Assembly (NCBI GenBank): GCA_016648135.1
Contig: JADDOH010023172.1
Span: 1 to 64,000 of the forward strand
Length of the DNA: 64,000 bases
From: Agrypnia vestita
Taxonomy: Eukaryota > Arthropoda > Insecta > Trichoptera > Phryganeidae
Direction of reading: 5' to 3'
In this document: positions 1 to 10,245 of the stretch, in pieces
Layout of the letters: each line of letters begins with the position of its first letter
Position numbering within the stretch: position 1 is the stretch's first letter
Translations under genes and position numbers: made by a program
The notes under the pieces: generated by a model
Database searches by the model: none
Seen by the model: the letters and a program-made list of their open reading frames with translations, nothing else
What the model was told of the DNA's origin: nothing

Positions 1-35
1 AAGGACCTAATATATATATAGATATATATATATAC

Positions 36-70
<35 letters not shown>

Positions 71-105
71 ATATATATACTATATATAATATATATATAA
101 AATAA
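1..105. repeat. TA dinucleotide microsatellite
   Basis: Imperfect alternating TA tract starting at the window edge, so its true length is unknown. No coding content. Confidence 0.9.
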
Positions 106-645
106 AGGGTGTAAAAATAAATAAAATTACCACAATGTTATTTTGCTTATTATATTGAAAAAGTTGACATTTTATAATTTTTATTTATTTAACAATTAAT
201 TTAAGAATGTTGCCGATCAATGAGTAGGTACCCGTGGATTGTTAATTTTTATAGACCGGTTATCCGCGACTGGTAGAACGAGACAAGCGATAGTATTTCT
301 CTTTTCCTTTTATGTCGGTAAAGATGATTAGTCTTCACGATAATAATCATTTAAATTTAAAACGCTTAAATACAATGGACACATTTTTGATTAATTTGAT
401 TTGAAACCAAAATAAATCTAAAAAAAAATATTGATAATATTATTCGTTTAAATCTACTTCTTTTATAAGAGTAATTCAAGCAACATGTTTCAGAAAAACC
501 TTCATCTTTATATTATCTCAGAAACTAACAAAGGTATAGAATTTGAAATTTGTGTTTTGCATCGCCTCGCGCTCCGGCGCCCGGCAATGCGGACGCGTGA
601 CGTCACAGGCGAGTTGGGGGTCAAACATTCTGCGCTAAAATACAC
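106..645. other. Non-coding AT-rich stretch, nothing recognised
   Basis: No ORF or known repeat seen. A short GC-rich patch at about 560-612 stands out from the AT-rich surroundings and contains a CRE-like palindrome, listed separately. Confidence 0.6.
598..605. promoter_or_regulatory. CRE-like palindrome TGACGTCA
   Basis: A perfect TGACGTCA octamer, the consensus for CREB/ATF bZIP factors, sits at the edge of a CpG-containing patch about 1.4 kb upstream of the CpG island of the putative gene. Function is inferred from motif and position only. Confidence 0.3.
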
Positions 646-797
646 TAAGGCCCAAATATAGAAACAATACTTAATGACTTAAATTTTAATGATTTAAAAA
701 TTAAAGTACGCTTTAAAAGCGTAATTTGCAGTACAAATTACACTTTTAAAACGTACTTTAACCATTAAATCATTTAATTAAATTTATTCGGGCCTAA
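646..797. mobile_element. Harbinger-like MITE (about 150 bp hairpin)
   Basis: Ends are inverted repeats beginning GGCCCAAATA on the left and ending TATTCGGGCC on the right, flanked on both sides by TAA. An inner inverted repeat around 703-765 folds the element into one long hairpin. A 3-bp TWA target duplication with GGCCC-type ends is typical of PIF/Harbinger MITEs. There is no coding capacity. Confidence 0.65.
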
Positions 798-1277
798 CTT
801 TAATATTATTTTTCTCTGTTATTTATTGACGGATTTCAACATTTTTACACCAGTTTATTTGTTTATGTGTATATTTTAGTTAAATGTCACAACATGCTAG
901 GTATATTATCAGCACTATGAAACATCTCCATTGATATCAAGGCAATGGTGCTTTAACATTTTCATTCATAATTTAGGCAGGAGTAAGTGAAAAATGGATA
1001 TTACGTATTTTGTGAACACGTAACTCCCGTGGTTCTAATAAAAATACAAGCAAGTCTGAAAAAAATTGCCTTGTAAATATCTCAGCTAATTCTCGTGAGC
1101 ATCATTCGTCACCCTGTTTCAAAAATGGCAGCTGTATAAGTTGTTCGCGCAATCATATTATAAGTTAATTAAAACCAAACATCTTGTTTATCCTTAAATA
1201 GCAATAACTATTTTGGATTTTCTAATCATCTTTTGGAAATAAAAAATTCGAAATTAATATTTTAATAAAGTTTTATC
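798..1277. other. Non-coding, nothing recognised
   Basis: AT-rich sequence with no sustained ORF and no repeat shared with the rest of the window. Confidence 0.6.
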
Positions 1278-1335
1278 CTGATGAAGGAACCATTGGTCCC
1301 GATACATGGTGATGATTCAATTAATAATGGTTTTA
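1278..1335 (+). ncRNA. Hammerhead-ribozyme-like motif, decayed
   Basis: CTGATGA at 1278-1284 is the hammerhead 5' core. It is followed by a helix-II hairpin (GGAACC, loop ATT, GGTCCC; one mismatch) and GATA at 1301-1304 in place of the obligatory GAAA. ATGGTTTTAC follows, corresponding to the conserved GTGGTTTT seen after the cleavage site in sister copies. The broken GAAA suggests it is inactive. Such motifs are known in Penelope-like retroelements. Confidence 0.5.
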
Positions 1336-1344
1336 CACTACTTA

Positions 1345-1645
1345 TAATAAATAATAATAATAATAATAATTTGATGATTTATGTAACGCCGTTTTCGTGA
1401 GTAGGTAGGTACTCTCCTCAAGGGCGCTTCACACAAAAAAATTATAGTAGGTTCAAAACAACTTACTGACCAAAAAAACTTATTTACTTTAACTTATACA
1501 CTAGGTAGATAGATAGTAGGTAGATGCAAAAACATGGAAATATCGGTTAAATCTATATTTGAGAATGTCAGTAAGATTTAAGTCTTTTCGGGTAGGTAGT
1601 GCATATTATGAGTGGAAAACATTTAGTAGTGTTGTAACGATCTGA
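1345..1645 (-). mobile_element. CR1-like LINE 3' end
   Basis: An (AAT)n tract at about 1346-1372 adjoins a block with GCGCCGTTTTCG-type and CTCAAGGGCGCTTCACAC motifs. The same block recurs at 9571-9656 and 60745-60860, and inverted at 4170-4215. The following 3'-UTR sequence (including TAGTGTTGTAACGATCTGATC) matches the copy near 10360. In the LINE's own orientation (minus) the microsatellite is its 3' tail. The family is assigned by the RT C-terminus in the copies at 3.9 and 10.5 kb. Confidence 0.6.
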
Positions 1646-1659
1646 TCCTTAAGATTTTT

Positions 1660-1855
1660 ATCTTCTTCTTCTTCTCTGTTAGATCCTTGAACTGTGTTGA
1701 CAGGTCAGTCCCGGTCTTGTTACGAGGATGTCCAGCTCTCTCTCCATCTCTTTGGTGGTCGGCGCCCCTCTGGAATCCCGGGCATAACGGCTCTGGGAAG
1801 TCTCGTCCGCTCCATTCTCTCGATATGGTCCTCCAGAAATGCCTTCTCTGCCTAC
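1660..1855 (-). mobile_element. RTE-like LINE, C-terminal ORF and (GAA)n tail
   Basis: The minus strand encodes HIERMERTRLPRAV and then GRRPPKRWRESWTSS, ending at a stop at 1720-1722. This is the basic, tryptophan-containing tail typical of insect RTE-like reverse transcriptases. A (GAA)n tract at 1662-1676 lies just 3', as in the related copies at 32.7 and 44.7 kb. 5'-truncated fragment with no intact ORF. Confidence 0.75.
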
Positions 1856-2029
1856 GCCATCTTACAATATTTTGAATACCGCAGGTTCTGCGGATTTCCG
1901 CATTGGGTACTCTGTCTTTTTAGATTTTTATGACTGTCTAAATAAGTGCGTCATAAATAAAGTTACCAAAAAGTTACATTACATATGTTCATATAAAGTA
2001 GTTACAATTTGTATAGTACGAAAATGCAC

Positions 2030-2695
2030 TTCGCGAGCCCGCTACGCGAAGAAATGTCGAAATGCACGCGGTAATAGCGGGTAGCGGCTAGTCAGAATTC
2101 GGGTTTCGGCGACGGGCGCATCGCGGCCGCCCAGCTGCAGCCGGCGGCAGCTCGTTCCGTCCTCGCTCGGCCATCTAGCGGTAGCCGCCGAAGTTTGCCG
2201 AGCGCAGCCGAGCCGCCGACGGCCCTCAGCTCGAGACCGTCTCTCGGTTGGGTACGACGTGCGTTGTCTGTGCGAGCGCCCGCGCTGCTGTAGCAACGTC
2301 CGAATTTCAAATTTCCGCCAACCACGGCAACGTTCGAAACTTCTCGACGGCCATCGCAAAAGTGATCAAACTCCGATAAAAACACAGATTGTCGAAAAAG
2401 TTCGCCTACCGAAGTTCTCAAAAGTGAAGGAAACAATTATCCGCAAGCAAATACATCATTTCGAGTGCTTTCTGTTTATTAATTCCAGTGTTATTCAGTG
2501 AACGAGAATGGATAAGGTGATTTCGAATTCAGTGTACCTACAAGTAATTCAGTGAATTTTCAGTGTTATCTAGACGTACACCTTTCGGTGGCTTCTGTCG
2601 CTAGCGGATTCTTGTCTCGATTGTTGTGAACGATTGTGATGTGGTGACCGTTGGATTCTGACAGTTTGTGACTCGGAAGGAAACTTCGCTTCGCG
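2030..2695 (+). promoter_or_regulatory. CpG-rich promoter island and 5' UTR
   Basis: From about 2030 to 2330 the sequence becomes strongly GC- and CpG-rich, unlike the AT-rich flanks, then grades into a purine-rich leader up to the ATG at 2696. The pattern (CpG-rich start, leader, short ORF, strong donor) is what a promoter plus first exon looks like. No clear TATA box is visible. The exact start of transcription cannot be placed. Antisense and sense ORFs of 80-114 codons here reflect GC content rather than genes. Confidence 0.6.
2508..2555 (+). CDS. Upstream ORF in the 5' leader (15 aa)
   Basis: An ATG at 2508 opens 15 codons (MDKVISNSVYLQVIQ) ending in TGA at 2553-2555, 140 nt before the presumed main start. 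If the leader is unspliced this uORF would reduce initiation at 2696. The first codons are followed by AAG|GTGATT, a weak donor-like site, so splicing inside the leader is also possible. Confidence 0.35.
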   Translation: MDKVISNSVYLQVIQ

Positions 2696-2750
2696 ATGGG
2701 CACCAAGACCAGGAGAGACGCGGGGGCCCCGGTATTGTCTTCGCTCACAG
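2696..2750 (+). CDS. First coding exon of an unidentified gene
   Basis: ATG at 2696 in context TCGCGATGG opens 18 codons plus one base, reading MGTKTRRDAGAPVLSSLT, and ends at CAG|GTGAGT, a near-consensus insect donor, at 2751. The exon is GC-rich and continuous with the CpG island. No signal peptide or domain can be seen in so short a peptide. The phase-1 end matches the exon candidate at 48130-48180. I do not recognise the protein. The start was chosen because it is the only ATG after the island whose frame reaches the donor without a stop. Confidence 0.55.
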
Positions 2751-3840
2751 GTGAGTCTCGAATCTTTGCTTATCCCTTCTCCTCCTGAGCTTGGCCTTGG
2801 TGGCTTTCTGCATCCAAGAACCGGTCTGAAGCTCGCCAGCGAGGCTCTCGGCGCCCACACGAATGCAAAATCTCCGTTCATTTTAATGCGACTTCATGTT
2901 GATGACAGCACATCTGCGGTGCACATTTATGATTTGAACCCAAGTATGGCGAATAAATATTTACAATATTTTAAAGTTCTGGAGTTTTTTCCGAGTTATG
3001 ATTATTTGATTATAATATTAATTATTTCATTACTTTTTATATACCCGTGAAATGAATCACATAAAACATGATGACAATAATACCTTTTAAATTTTTTATT
3101 AATCTGTTTTGAGCGGATCCCAATTTATTGCCGAAACTTATTTCTTATTTTAATGAAAAGTTTGTTATTTTCCCGCGTTTCATGAATTTATTAGCTTTTG
3201 ACTAGACAGCTGAAACGCGGTAAATAAGGGTAATCAATTATCTATCCAGCGAATCGTCGCTGGTCCGTGTAGGTAGGTGCCCCGTAGTCTAGGTATTGGC
3301 GCCACGAACTATTAAAATAACCGGCAGCTAATTTCTACATGCCAGTATTTATCTTAATGATTTTGTTGAAACTTTCGAATATTTCTTGTGTATAAACTTT
3401 ATAATGTTTGTTCAGATTTCTAAAAATAAATTCATTATTCAACATCGTTGTCATTACCAGTTATTTTCTATCAATTGCTGGATGAAAGCCTCCCAAGTAT
3501 CTCCCGCGTTTCTCTATCCATTCTTCATTTCAGCAGGATTTAAGGCGGCTTGTTAGCCCCTTTATGCTCCATGGATACAAACGGATGACTGTATATTGTT
3601 TAGGTACCTATGTCAATTCTGTTTTCACAAAGTGGATGCGTTCCGCAAAATACGATTTTCAAATATAGTAATAAAATAAAAATGTGAGATGGTCTTTATT
3701 GTACAAAAAACAATTCAGGATGTCAAAAAAGACGATTCGATGTAAGTTGTGCTTCACAACATTAAACACTATTCACAATATATTACCGAATTCTGTATTC
3801 CGTTTGCCACAAATGAATAATCATTAGCTAACACTTTGCA
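2751..3840. other. Start of the putative long first intron
   Basis: After the donor the sequence returns to AT-rich non-coding DNA with no repeat I could assign. The 99-codon + strand reading from 2751 is mostly low-complexity translation of AT-rich DNA. Confidence 0.5.
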
Positions 3841-3844
3841 CAGC

Positions 3845-4215
3845 ATCAACATTCAATACAAGTTGGTCAGTTGAAGTAAATCGTGTCCACAAAACTAACT
3901 TCGGTGATCGTGCTTTCACGGTAGCTGGACCAAAGTTATGGAATAAACTACTACTAAAAATAACTAAAAATACTCATTTAGAACCTATTTAGATAATCAT
4001 AGAAAAATATATAGAATCAGACCAATACAATAGTACCTACATAGTGTCGCCACTCCAATATCGTAAATACCTAATGTTTCCTGGCCCCCTCAACTATAGT
4101 TTTAACCGTCAATTCCATTTTTTGCACGATATCCAGTCTATAAATAGTAAATAAGTTATTAAGCCTGTAATTTGTCACGAAAACGGCGCTATATAAATCA
4201 TCCCAACATAATTAA
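3845..4215 (+). mobile_element. CR1-like LINE, RT C-terminus and 3' UTR
   Basis: From about 3867 the + strand reads FGDRAFTVAGPKLWNKL and then degenerates to a stop at 3990-3992. The motif (FGDRAF.VAGP.LWN.LP) is the hallmark C-terminal end of many CR1/Jockey-group LINE reverse transcriptases. The UTR ends in the block CGAAAACGGCGCTATATAAATC shared, inverted, with the copies at 1.4, 9.6 and 60.8 kb. 5'-truncated and dead. Confidence 0.75.
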
Positions 4216-5300
4216 ATAAATTATCCGTCTCTGCTGTTGCCGTCTCTTCATCAAGCTTGAGAACAACCGATCGGCGCGAGGCTCCACTCCAGGAATGTCC
4301 CCCATCGTCCACCATCTCTTGCTCCGTCATCCCCGCTGCCACTTGAGCTTGCAGTTGTTTTGGGCGACATCTGCTATTCGGTTCTCTGAAGAATTCTTAC
4401 GTTTGGTACTCGATACTCCACTTAAACTCCATTAGATTACCAAGCGTCCTTTATGTTAAAAAATCGCCCGTTTAGCTGATCTTGATGAGTAACGTTGGCC
4501 GCTTGAAAAATAAAGTTTTCCTTCAAAGACTCTTACATCTATGTTTGTTAACTTGCTTACGTAATATATTTATAACGTCAATATTCTCGACTATTTTTCA
4601 AACTAGACCTAACGCTTGCACCATTAGCAAAGAACTCTCTTAAAGGCTTTCGAGACTAGTGTTGAACCCTTGACACTAAGGGCCAGTGGTTTGAAAATTA
4701 GTAATAGTAATTAAGTAAATAGCATAGATTTTTGCGTTTTGGAAACAACTTACTGACTTAATAATTATTTACTAAATATTCAATAAAACGGATTAAAAAC
4801 ATTAACTATAATGTCACCTGTGAAAGTCCCACTTACTTTAAATATCGTTAGCTCATATCGAACCTCAGCCACAGTATAGGCCTTGGCCCCCGAATCTTTT
4901 TCCCTTGCATGCTGTCGATTCTTGGGGACTGTCTTTTAATTTGGAACCTGCAGGAAGTTCTAACGCGCCCTTTATGCTGTTCTTCAAGTGATTTCTAGGT
5001 CTTTCCACTCTTCTCCTACACTATGGATGTCCATTAATGATTTTTGCGTCACTGCGGTTTCATGTGTTGGCAGAGTCTGGGATCCTGGTATGTGATTTCT
5101 ATTTCTCTAAAATATTTCGCTCTCTTTCTAGAATCTGAGAAGCGAGTCTCCCTTAGCTCTCAGAATTTATGAACGGTAATTTAAATAAGCCTTTAAATAA
5201 ACTACGCCTGACAACCTCTTTTCAGATTACAGTTCACGTGAAATATTCTGAAACATCTCAAATAAGTATAAAGTACCCACTCCATATTTCTAAGCGTATA
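4216..5300. other. Non-coding, possible very old repeat
   Basis: No gene seen. The stretch 4860-5110 has the punctuated, GC-mixed texture of a decayed LINE on the minus strand, but no motif is clear enough to assign it. Confidence 0.45.
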
Positions 5301-5710
5301 TCGCCACGCCGGTCGCCGAGAATGCCCAGCTAAAGGTAAAGGAATACGTGTGGAGTACAAAAGGTTCCCTTTGCTAGACGAACCTCAAAGGGATCGATGT
5401 ACTCTATTCGGGCGTGCATTCGTGATATACGATGCCTTTACCTGTCCGACGGATTTTTTCTCGATATTTGCCCGGCAAATTTCTGCGACCAGGTAAAATT
5501 CTCTCGTCAAAGCGCACTACCGCGAAACCGCAGTCCCGTGCACCGGAGAAATATCAGAATGTTTTGTCGATAAATCCAATTCACCTGGAATATCGGAGGT
5601 TCAAGTTGCGAGCCGTGGAAAGTCCCCCTAAGGCGAAAAGTATTAGGGTTGTTGTATTGGTTAATTGTACTGTCGGCTTATTGTATGTAGGCGTAGGTTG
5701 ATTATACTGT
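5301..5710. other. GC-balanced island, candidate conserved intronic element
   Basis: Composition rises well above the flanks for about 350 bp. An 89-codon + strand ORF (5432-5701, starting MPLPVRRIFSRYLPG) spans it and contains a donor-like ACCAG|GTAAAA at about 5495, but shows no recognisable domain. An inverted repeat (TAAAGGTAAAGG near 5331 and CCTTTACCTG near 5435) is also present. Either a regulatory island or an unrecognised exon. Confidence 0.35.
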
Positions 5711-6139
5711 ATAACTGTAGGCAAGTCTGTCGCGTGTCGAAAATTGTCTATTTAAAAAAAAAGCTTTTTATATATATATTCTTTATCTTCACACTGCATC
5801 AATAATTAAGAATATTTGTGATAGATGAAAATAAGGACTTAATAAACAATTTATTGCATAATATTAGAACTACATATTACATTAATAATATCTTCAAATT
5901 CAGACACAAAATAAGATAATTAAGAAAAATAAATAAGTTTACGATATTTCATGCGTAGATTGCAATAGTAAATACATGGGTCGAACTTCTAGAAATCTCA
6001 ACATTACACTAAAAGAGCATCGTCGCTGTCTAACTCTAGTAATAAGTTTTCTGAATTCGTGAATCACATCGTGGTAAATAATTTTACTTTTCATCCACCC
6101 TGTAGCATTAACTTTTTTCTCTTTACCTAATTAGGACCA
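5711..6139. other. Non-coding AT-rich, nothing recognised
   Basis: No ORF above background and no repeat shared within the window. Confidence 0.6.
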
Positions 6140-6290
6140 TTCCAGGAAACCAGCAAGGTAGTCCTATTTTCATAACACAAGCGTTTAGCTTATGTTGAAA
6201 ATAGTAAGAATATAGATTAAGAACGCGATACGTATTCCGTGTTCACATCTCTATTAAAAAAATGTTTATTTGTATTTCCACCTTCTGAAT
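6140..6290 (+). mobile_element. tRNA-derived SINE, 3' part
   Basis: Contains the shared SINE body: AGCAAGGTAGTCCTATTTTC, a segment with CTTATGTTGAAAATAGTAAG, and the 3' block GTGTTCACATCTCTATT followed by A-rich sequence. It matches the body of the copies at 16.2, 19.4, 34.6 and 41.2 kb. The tRNA-like head is missing or too decayed to see. Confidence 0.65.
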
Positions 6291-8178
6291 GTAAAAATTC
6301 TACCCTGTCGATGAGAGATACTTTTGCTCTCGAAACTTAAGTAGTAATATATAAAATTATTGTAAATTCAGGTAGAAAGAGAATTTTTTTTACATCAATT
6401 TAATGATCATCATGAATATCTTCTACAATTTTAACGCAAAATTCATAACAAATTAATACGAAATGTTTTTCAATAATTTAAGATAAATAATATGAAAAAA
6501 GGGTCGCTTAGGTAGTTTGATCAGCGTGACGCTCCATCCTCTGCCTACTCCGGCGTGATGTAAATTAGTAAATGAGTTTTAAGAAATAGTGTATATTAAT
6601 TATACTTGAACTGCCGACCCAATTTTATTAAATGACATTTACAAGAAATTACATGATATTTAATCATTTCACACGAAAATCATAAAAGCCCTTCGGATGA
6701 TAATTTATATACTTTGAACAACACTATTGACGAGTTCTTAAGCGGCGGAAATATTCACATGTTCCTAAATTTTAATAATATGTACTTTCCTGTCATATTA
6801 TTTGTACCAACCAACTCATGAATAATTTATGAAAACTTTCGTAGCAAACATAATAAGTAGGTTCTACACAAGTTCCCAGCGCCAACTTATGTATTTTTAT
6901 CATATAACCTGAAAATTTGGTATTATACCATCCTTTCCTCCCCGCAGGGCCGAAATGTAGCCAGAAAACCTTACACAACATACAACAGAAACGTCGTAAA
7001 TCAATATCGAAATTCAGGAAACATTTTTCCATTATATTCAGGAAAACCGAAGCCTGGTTCGCGTCCCGGAAGACATTTTTACTTCAGCACCGTCGAACCA
7101 GAATACGATCTGCCAGGGTCTGATCCGCAGCACCTGGAATGACGGGTGGTCAAGACAATTTGGTAGCTTAACCTCGAAAGACTGCGAAGTCTTATTTCAA
7201 TCACCTTGTATTCTCTGGTTTATACGAATTCTATTCGCTATCGGCTCGTCTTAACAGATCTTCCCACCGTCCTTTTCTATTTATCGGATATCTTTTTTCT
7301 CCACTTACATTGAGTGCGCTTGAATTATTTTCTCCGATAAACTTTATCGGGCTCTATCTCTATTGTTGAGTTTGTTAATTTATTTTCTTAATTAATCTCG
7401 CCTTCAGATACACGTATTGAGTTTTAGCGCATTGTACACGGTAGATTGTTTTGTATCCATGTTTTGTATTTATCGTGTATAATACTTAAAAAATAGAATT
7501 GGCAAAACTCGGGTGTTTTCTATAGTCTATCTACATAAGTTAAATATATTTTTCAGACATAATCCCACGCAAGGATTCTTGGGTTAGTATGACTATTACA
7601 ATGCTTAATGCGATATTTAATCCTTTTCCCGTGATCCAATCGAGCTGAAACTTTGCATGCACACTCGTGGCGACGATCAAGAAGATCTATCAAATTTTCG
7701 TTAAAAAATAATAATAATTATAGTATAATTTTGGATTTTTCAAATTTTTAATGGTTTTTTCATACAATTTGTATGGAGATTCCGACGCATATGGTAGACA
7801 CGAAACCCGAAAATGAGAAACGGAGTATTGTAAAAACTTTTTAAATGTTTTTTTTGGTTTTATGGTTTATGGGTTAGTAACCCAAAAAAAGGTTTTTATG
7901 AGTTACTTTTTTTAGTGGTTGAATTATTCAAAATGGCGACGTATTCGGTCAAAAATTATTCATTACGCTGTAATAAATTATCAAAACCAGGATTCGTTTG
8001 TTTGATCCACTAAAGACAGTGTCCTCAAAATATATGGCTCAATGACCCAGGCAGACTATAATAACTATTCTTCTTCAAAAAATTCTGATCCATTAAATTT
8101 TTTTTCTTTGAACATAGATATACAATACATAACTTTTAAAGCATTAACTTTGAGGTTAGACAAAATAACAGAATGTTA
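6291..8178. other. Non-coding, with one tiny RTE tail remnant
   Basis: Mostly unique AT-rich DNA. At about 6525-6565 a short piece (CTGCCTACTCCGGCGTGATG) matches the 3' terminus of the RTE-like family seen at 10.2 and 31.7 kb. About 6930-7190 is GC-balanced but carries only a short ORF with no recognisable domain. Confidence 0.5.
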
Positions 8179-8192
8179 GTAAACTTAGTAAA

Positions 8193-8247
8193 AACCACTA
8201 CCAGATTTATGTCTACCGGTTTCGAGACGTACCCGTCTCTTCGTCAG
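8193..8247 (-). ncRNA. Hammerhead-ribozyme-like motif, left arm
   Basis: Read on the minus strand: CTGACGA (plus 8241-8247), a perfect 6-bp helix II (GAGACG/CGTCTC, plus 8224-8229 with 8234-8239), GAAA (plus 8220-8223), CCGG for helix III, then CTGGTA|GTGGTTTTT. All strictly conserved core positions visible to me are intact. Confidence 0.6.
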
Positions 8248-8378
8248 GACCAACACTACACTACTACATTCACAACACTATACACCCCAACCATAGTATT
8301 GTAACAATAGTGGTGATAGTTTGACAATACTATGGTTGGGGTGTATAGTGTTGTGAATGTAGTAGTGTAGTGTTGGTC

Positions 8379-8431
8379 CTGACGAAGAGACGGTACGTCT
8401 CGAAACCGGTAGACCGTAAATCTGGTAGTGG
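8379..8431 (+). ncRNA. Hammerhead-ribozyme-like motif, right arm
   Basis: CTGACGA 8379-8385, helix II GAGACG (8387-8392) with loop GTA and CGTCTC (8396-8401), GAAA 8402-8405, helix III CCGG (8406-8409) pairing with TCTGG (8421-8425, one G-U), then TA| cleavage context and GTGG. A short helix I can form between TAGT upstream and ACTA downstream. Core residues are intact, so activity is plausible. Confidence 0.65.
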
Positions 8432-8516
8432 TTTTTACTAAGTTTATTAAGATTCTGCAATCATTTTATTTGACTAGTATTAACGGAATGTTTTTTTAAA
8501 TATTTAATATCAGTAA

Positions 8517-8694
8517 AGGCGTGCAGTGAGAAAATTGAGGCATGACATTTACGTAAGCATTTTTCTTGAAAAAAAAAATCGAAACATCTCGTAACATTCA
8601 AGCTTTAGAATTATTGTCACAATTATTCAAATTTTAATATAATATATGTCTCCGTAAAAGTTATTCATCAATGTACTCAGTGCACGCGCCTGGA
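8517..8694. mobile_element. Short MITE with AGGCG-type inverted ends
   Basis: The left end AGGCGTGCAGTGAG and right end CTCAGTGCACGCGCCT are inverted repeats with small differences, about 175 bp apart. The interior is AT-rich and non-coding. Target duplication is unclear, so the superfamily is not assigned. Confidence 0.45.
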
Positions 8695-9500
8695 TATAAT
8701 GGATAATTTTGAAATCCCTTATCTTCGTAACTATTAATATTAGAACATTGTAGCTTGAATATTTTCGAATCATAATTTTACCCGGAAACTACCCATAAAG
8801 TATTGTGACTAGTTCTGTTATATCCAGTATGTGAAAATTTGAGCTATATAAATATGTCTTGTAAGTTTACGTGTTGTTTTTGTAAACTTGTTTTTGAAAC
8901 AGGCCGTTACACACTTTAACCCAATTTAATCCTTAACCTTTAACTTAAAAACTATTCGCTATAAAGACGTTTTCGGGTAACTGATGTCTAGGCGCTGGTC
9001 GTTGTTTTGGAGAATCCAATCCTAGGCAATTAAATGGGCCGTATTCTGAAATTAAGATCAGGTGATTTTTACTCAACACTCAAAAATAAACAAGACGTAG
9101 ATTTACGACAGTCTGCTTATTCGGTGATTACTACCCCAAAAACTCCAAATGGACTCGCAGATAATCTTCTTCAGAATATCATCTTCTCCGCGAAAAATTG
9201 GAGGATGTGTCATAGACTGACCGTGAAGTCTCCAATCCTTAGTTTCATCAAAATAAAGCCGTTGGTGCCATTTGTGATTTATTACAAATAATTTTTTTGA
9301 TGTGTAATAAATTTGCAAATCATTTTTTCGATCATATATTTTTAGTCGAGTCGCGACTACGAGACAATACTTTTAATCTGGGTCGCATTTCTAAAAGGTT
9401 TAAGAATTCCTGCTTTACCGTAAGTGGCCAATTTTAAGTGACAGCTCCTGGTGAGCTAACATGTTGGGCCATAATGTTGGGGTAACAGTCACCACATAAC
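8695..9500. other. Non-coding; includes a dispersed repeat near 9200-9470
   Basis: The part around 9230-9470 (TTCATCAAAATAAAGCCGTT... AATTTTAAGTGACAGCTCC) matches, inverted, the block at 44340-44500. The repeat lies directly before a hammerhead relic. ORFs of 85 (+) and 71 (-) codons in 9034-9318 resemble nothing I know. Confidence 0.5.
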
Positions 9501-9501
9501 A

Positions 9502-9570
9502 GTGATGAAGGCACCATTGGCCCCGAAACATTTTGGTATTTTCAACAAATTATAGTGGTGAAAACATACA
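9502..9570 (+). ncRNA. Hammerhead-ribozyme-like motif, decayed
   Basis: GTGATGA at 9502-9508 (first core base changed from C), helix-II-like GGCACC, loop ATT, GGCCCC, then GAAA at 9525-9528 and, further on, ATAGTGGTGAAAAC, matching the post-cleavage context of the sister copies. It abuts an (AAT)n tract of a CR1-like 3' end, exactly as at 1.3 kb. Confidence 0.5.
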
Positions 9571-9656
9571 TTCTTAATAATAATAATAAATTGGATGATT
9601 TGTATAGCGCCGTTTAACGTAGATCTATATAGGGCGCTTCACACAAAAATCGATAT
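9571..9656 (-). mobile_element. CR1-like LINE 3' end, left piece
   Basis: (AAT)n followed by TTGGATGATTTGTATAGCGC and GGGCGCTTCACAC, the shared 3'-terminal block. The element is interrupted at about 9656 by an RTE-like fragment and resumes at about 10246. Confidence 0.65.
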
Positions 9657-10245
9657 CGAAAACAGTGACTGTTAACAAAGTAAATGGTGCTCAGAATTGG
9701 TGCAATTATGGCCAAGAACCTGTCAATGGAAGCAAGACCAGCGGTACATAATAGCGTTCTAGTCCCAACTCTAATGTATAGAATTGAAGCCTGGAGTTGA
9801 CAAATAAAGAAATGAAAGTAGACGGAATGTGGTGGAAATGCGAACACTAAGGCGCTTGCGTGGAAAATCTTTGGTCGATAGAGTGAGGAATGAACAAATT
9901 AGAAGTGAATGCAATGCTGGCTATAGTGTGGTAAGTGAATAATGAAAGGAGTGATGAGATTGTTTGTTCATGTAGTTCATGTTCATGAGCGAGGGAAGGA
10001 TGGTTAAGAAAATATATAGGGCGGTGTCGAAGGTAACAGGAATAGACGGCGTCCGCGAACGATTTGACATGATCAGATACTACAAATATTATAGGACGGC
10101 CCTGTCAAATACCTCAACAACTGTAGAGCATGCATGAGAAGGTGTATGAATGTAGCCGAAGCAAAAGTGGTGTGCCAGGATAGAGGAATATGGCGTTCTA
10201 TTCTTTATGCCTATCCCTGCTGCGAAACGGCGTGATGCTAAGTTA
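9657..10245 (+). mobile_element. RTE-like LINE 3' fragment nested in a CR1-like LINE
   Basis: The + strand, in shifting frames, encodes LMYRIEAW, then LRRLRGKSLVDRVRNEQIRS and later segments of the insect RTE-type C-terminus. Frameshifts and stops mark it as dead. It ends with GCGAAACGGCGTGATG, the 3' terminus shared with copies at 31.7, 39.2 and 43.5 kb. CR1-like sequence lies on both sides, so it inserted into that element. Confidence 0.75.

Larger units (their letters stand above)
8179..8448. mobile_element. Penelope-like palindromic terminal repeat with two opposed hammerheads
   Basis: Two near-identical arms of roughly 118 bp (about 8179-8302 and 8331-8448) are inverted around a short centre, so the locus can fold into one long hairpin. 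Each arm contains a complete hammerhead-type core (separate entries). Penelope-like elements are known to carry terminal repeats in inverted arrangement and to encode hammerhead ribozymes, which is the basis of this assignment. A diverged copy lies at 43.9-44.1 kb. No RT or GIY-YIG ORF is visible. Confidence 0.6.

Noticed and set aside
2042..2436. Antisense ORFs of 105 and 114 codons
   Set aside because: They lie in the CpG island, are arginine- and alanine-rich as GC-rich DNA predicts, and overlap the sense leader.
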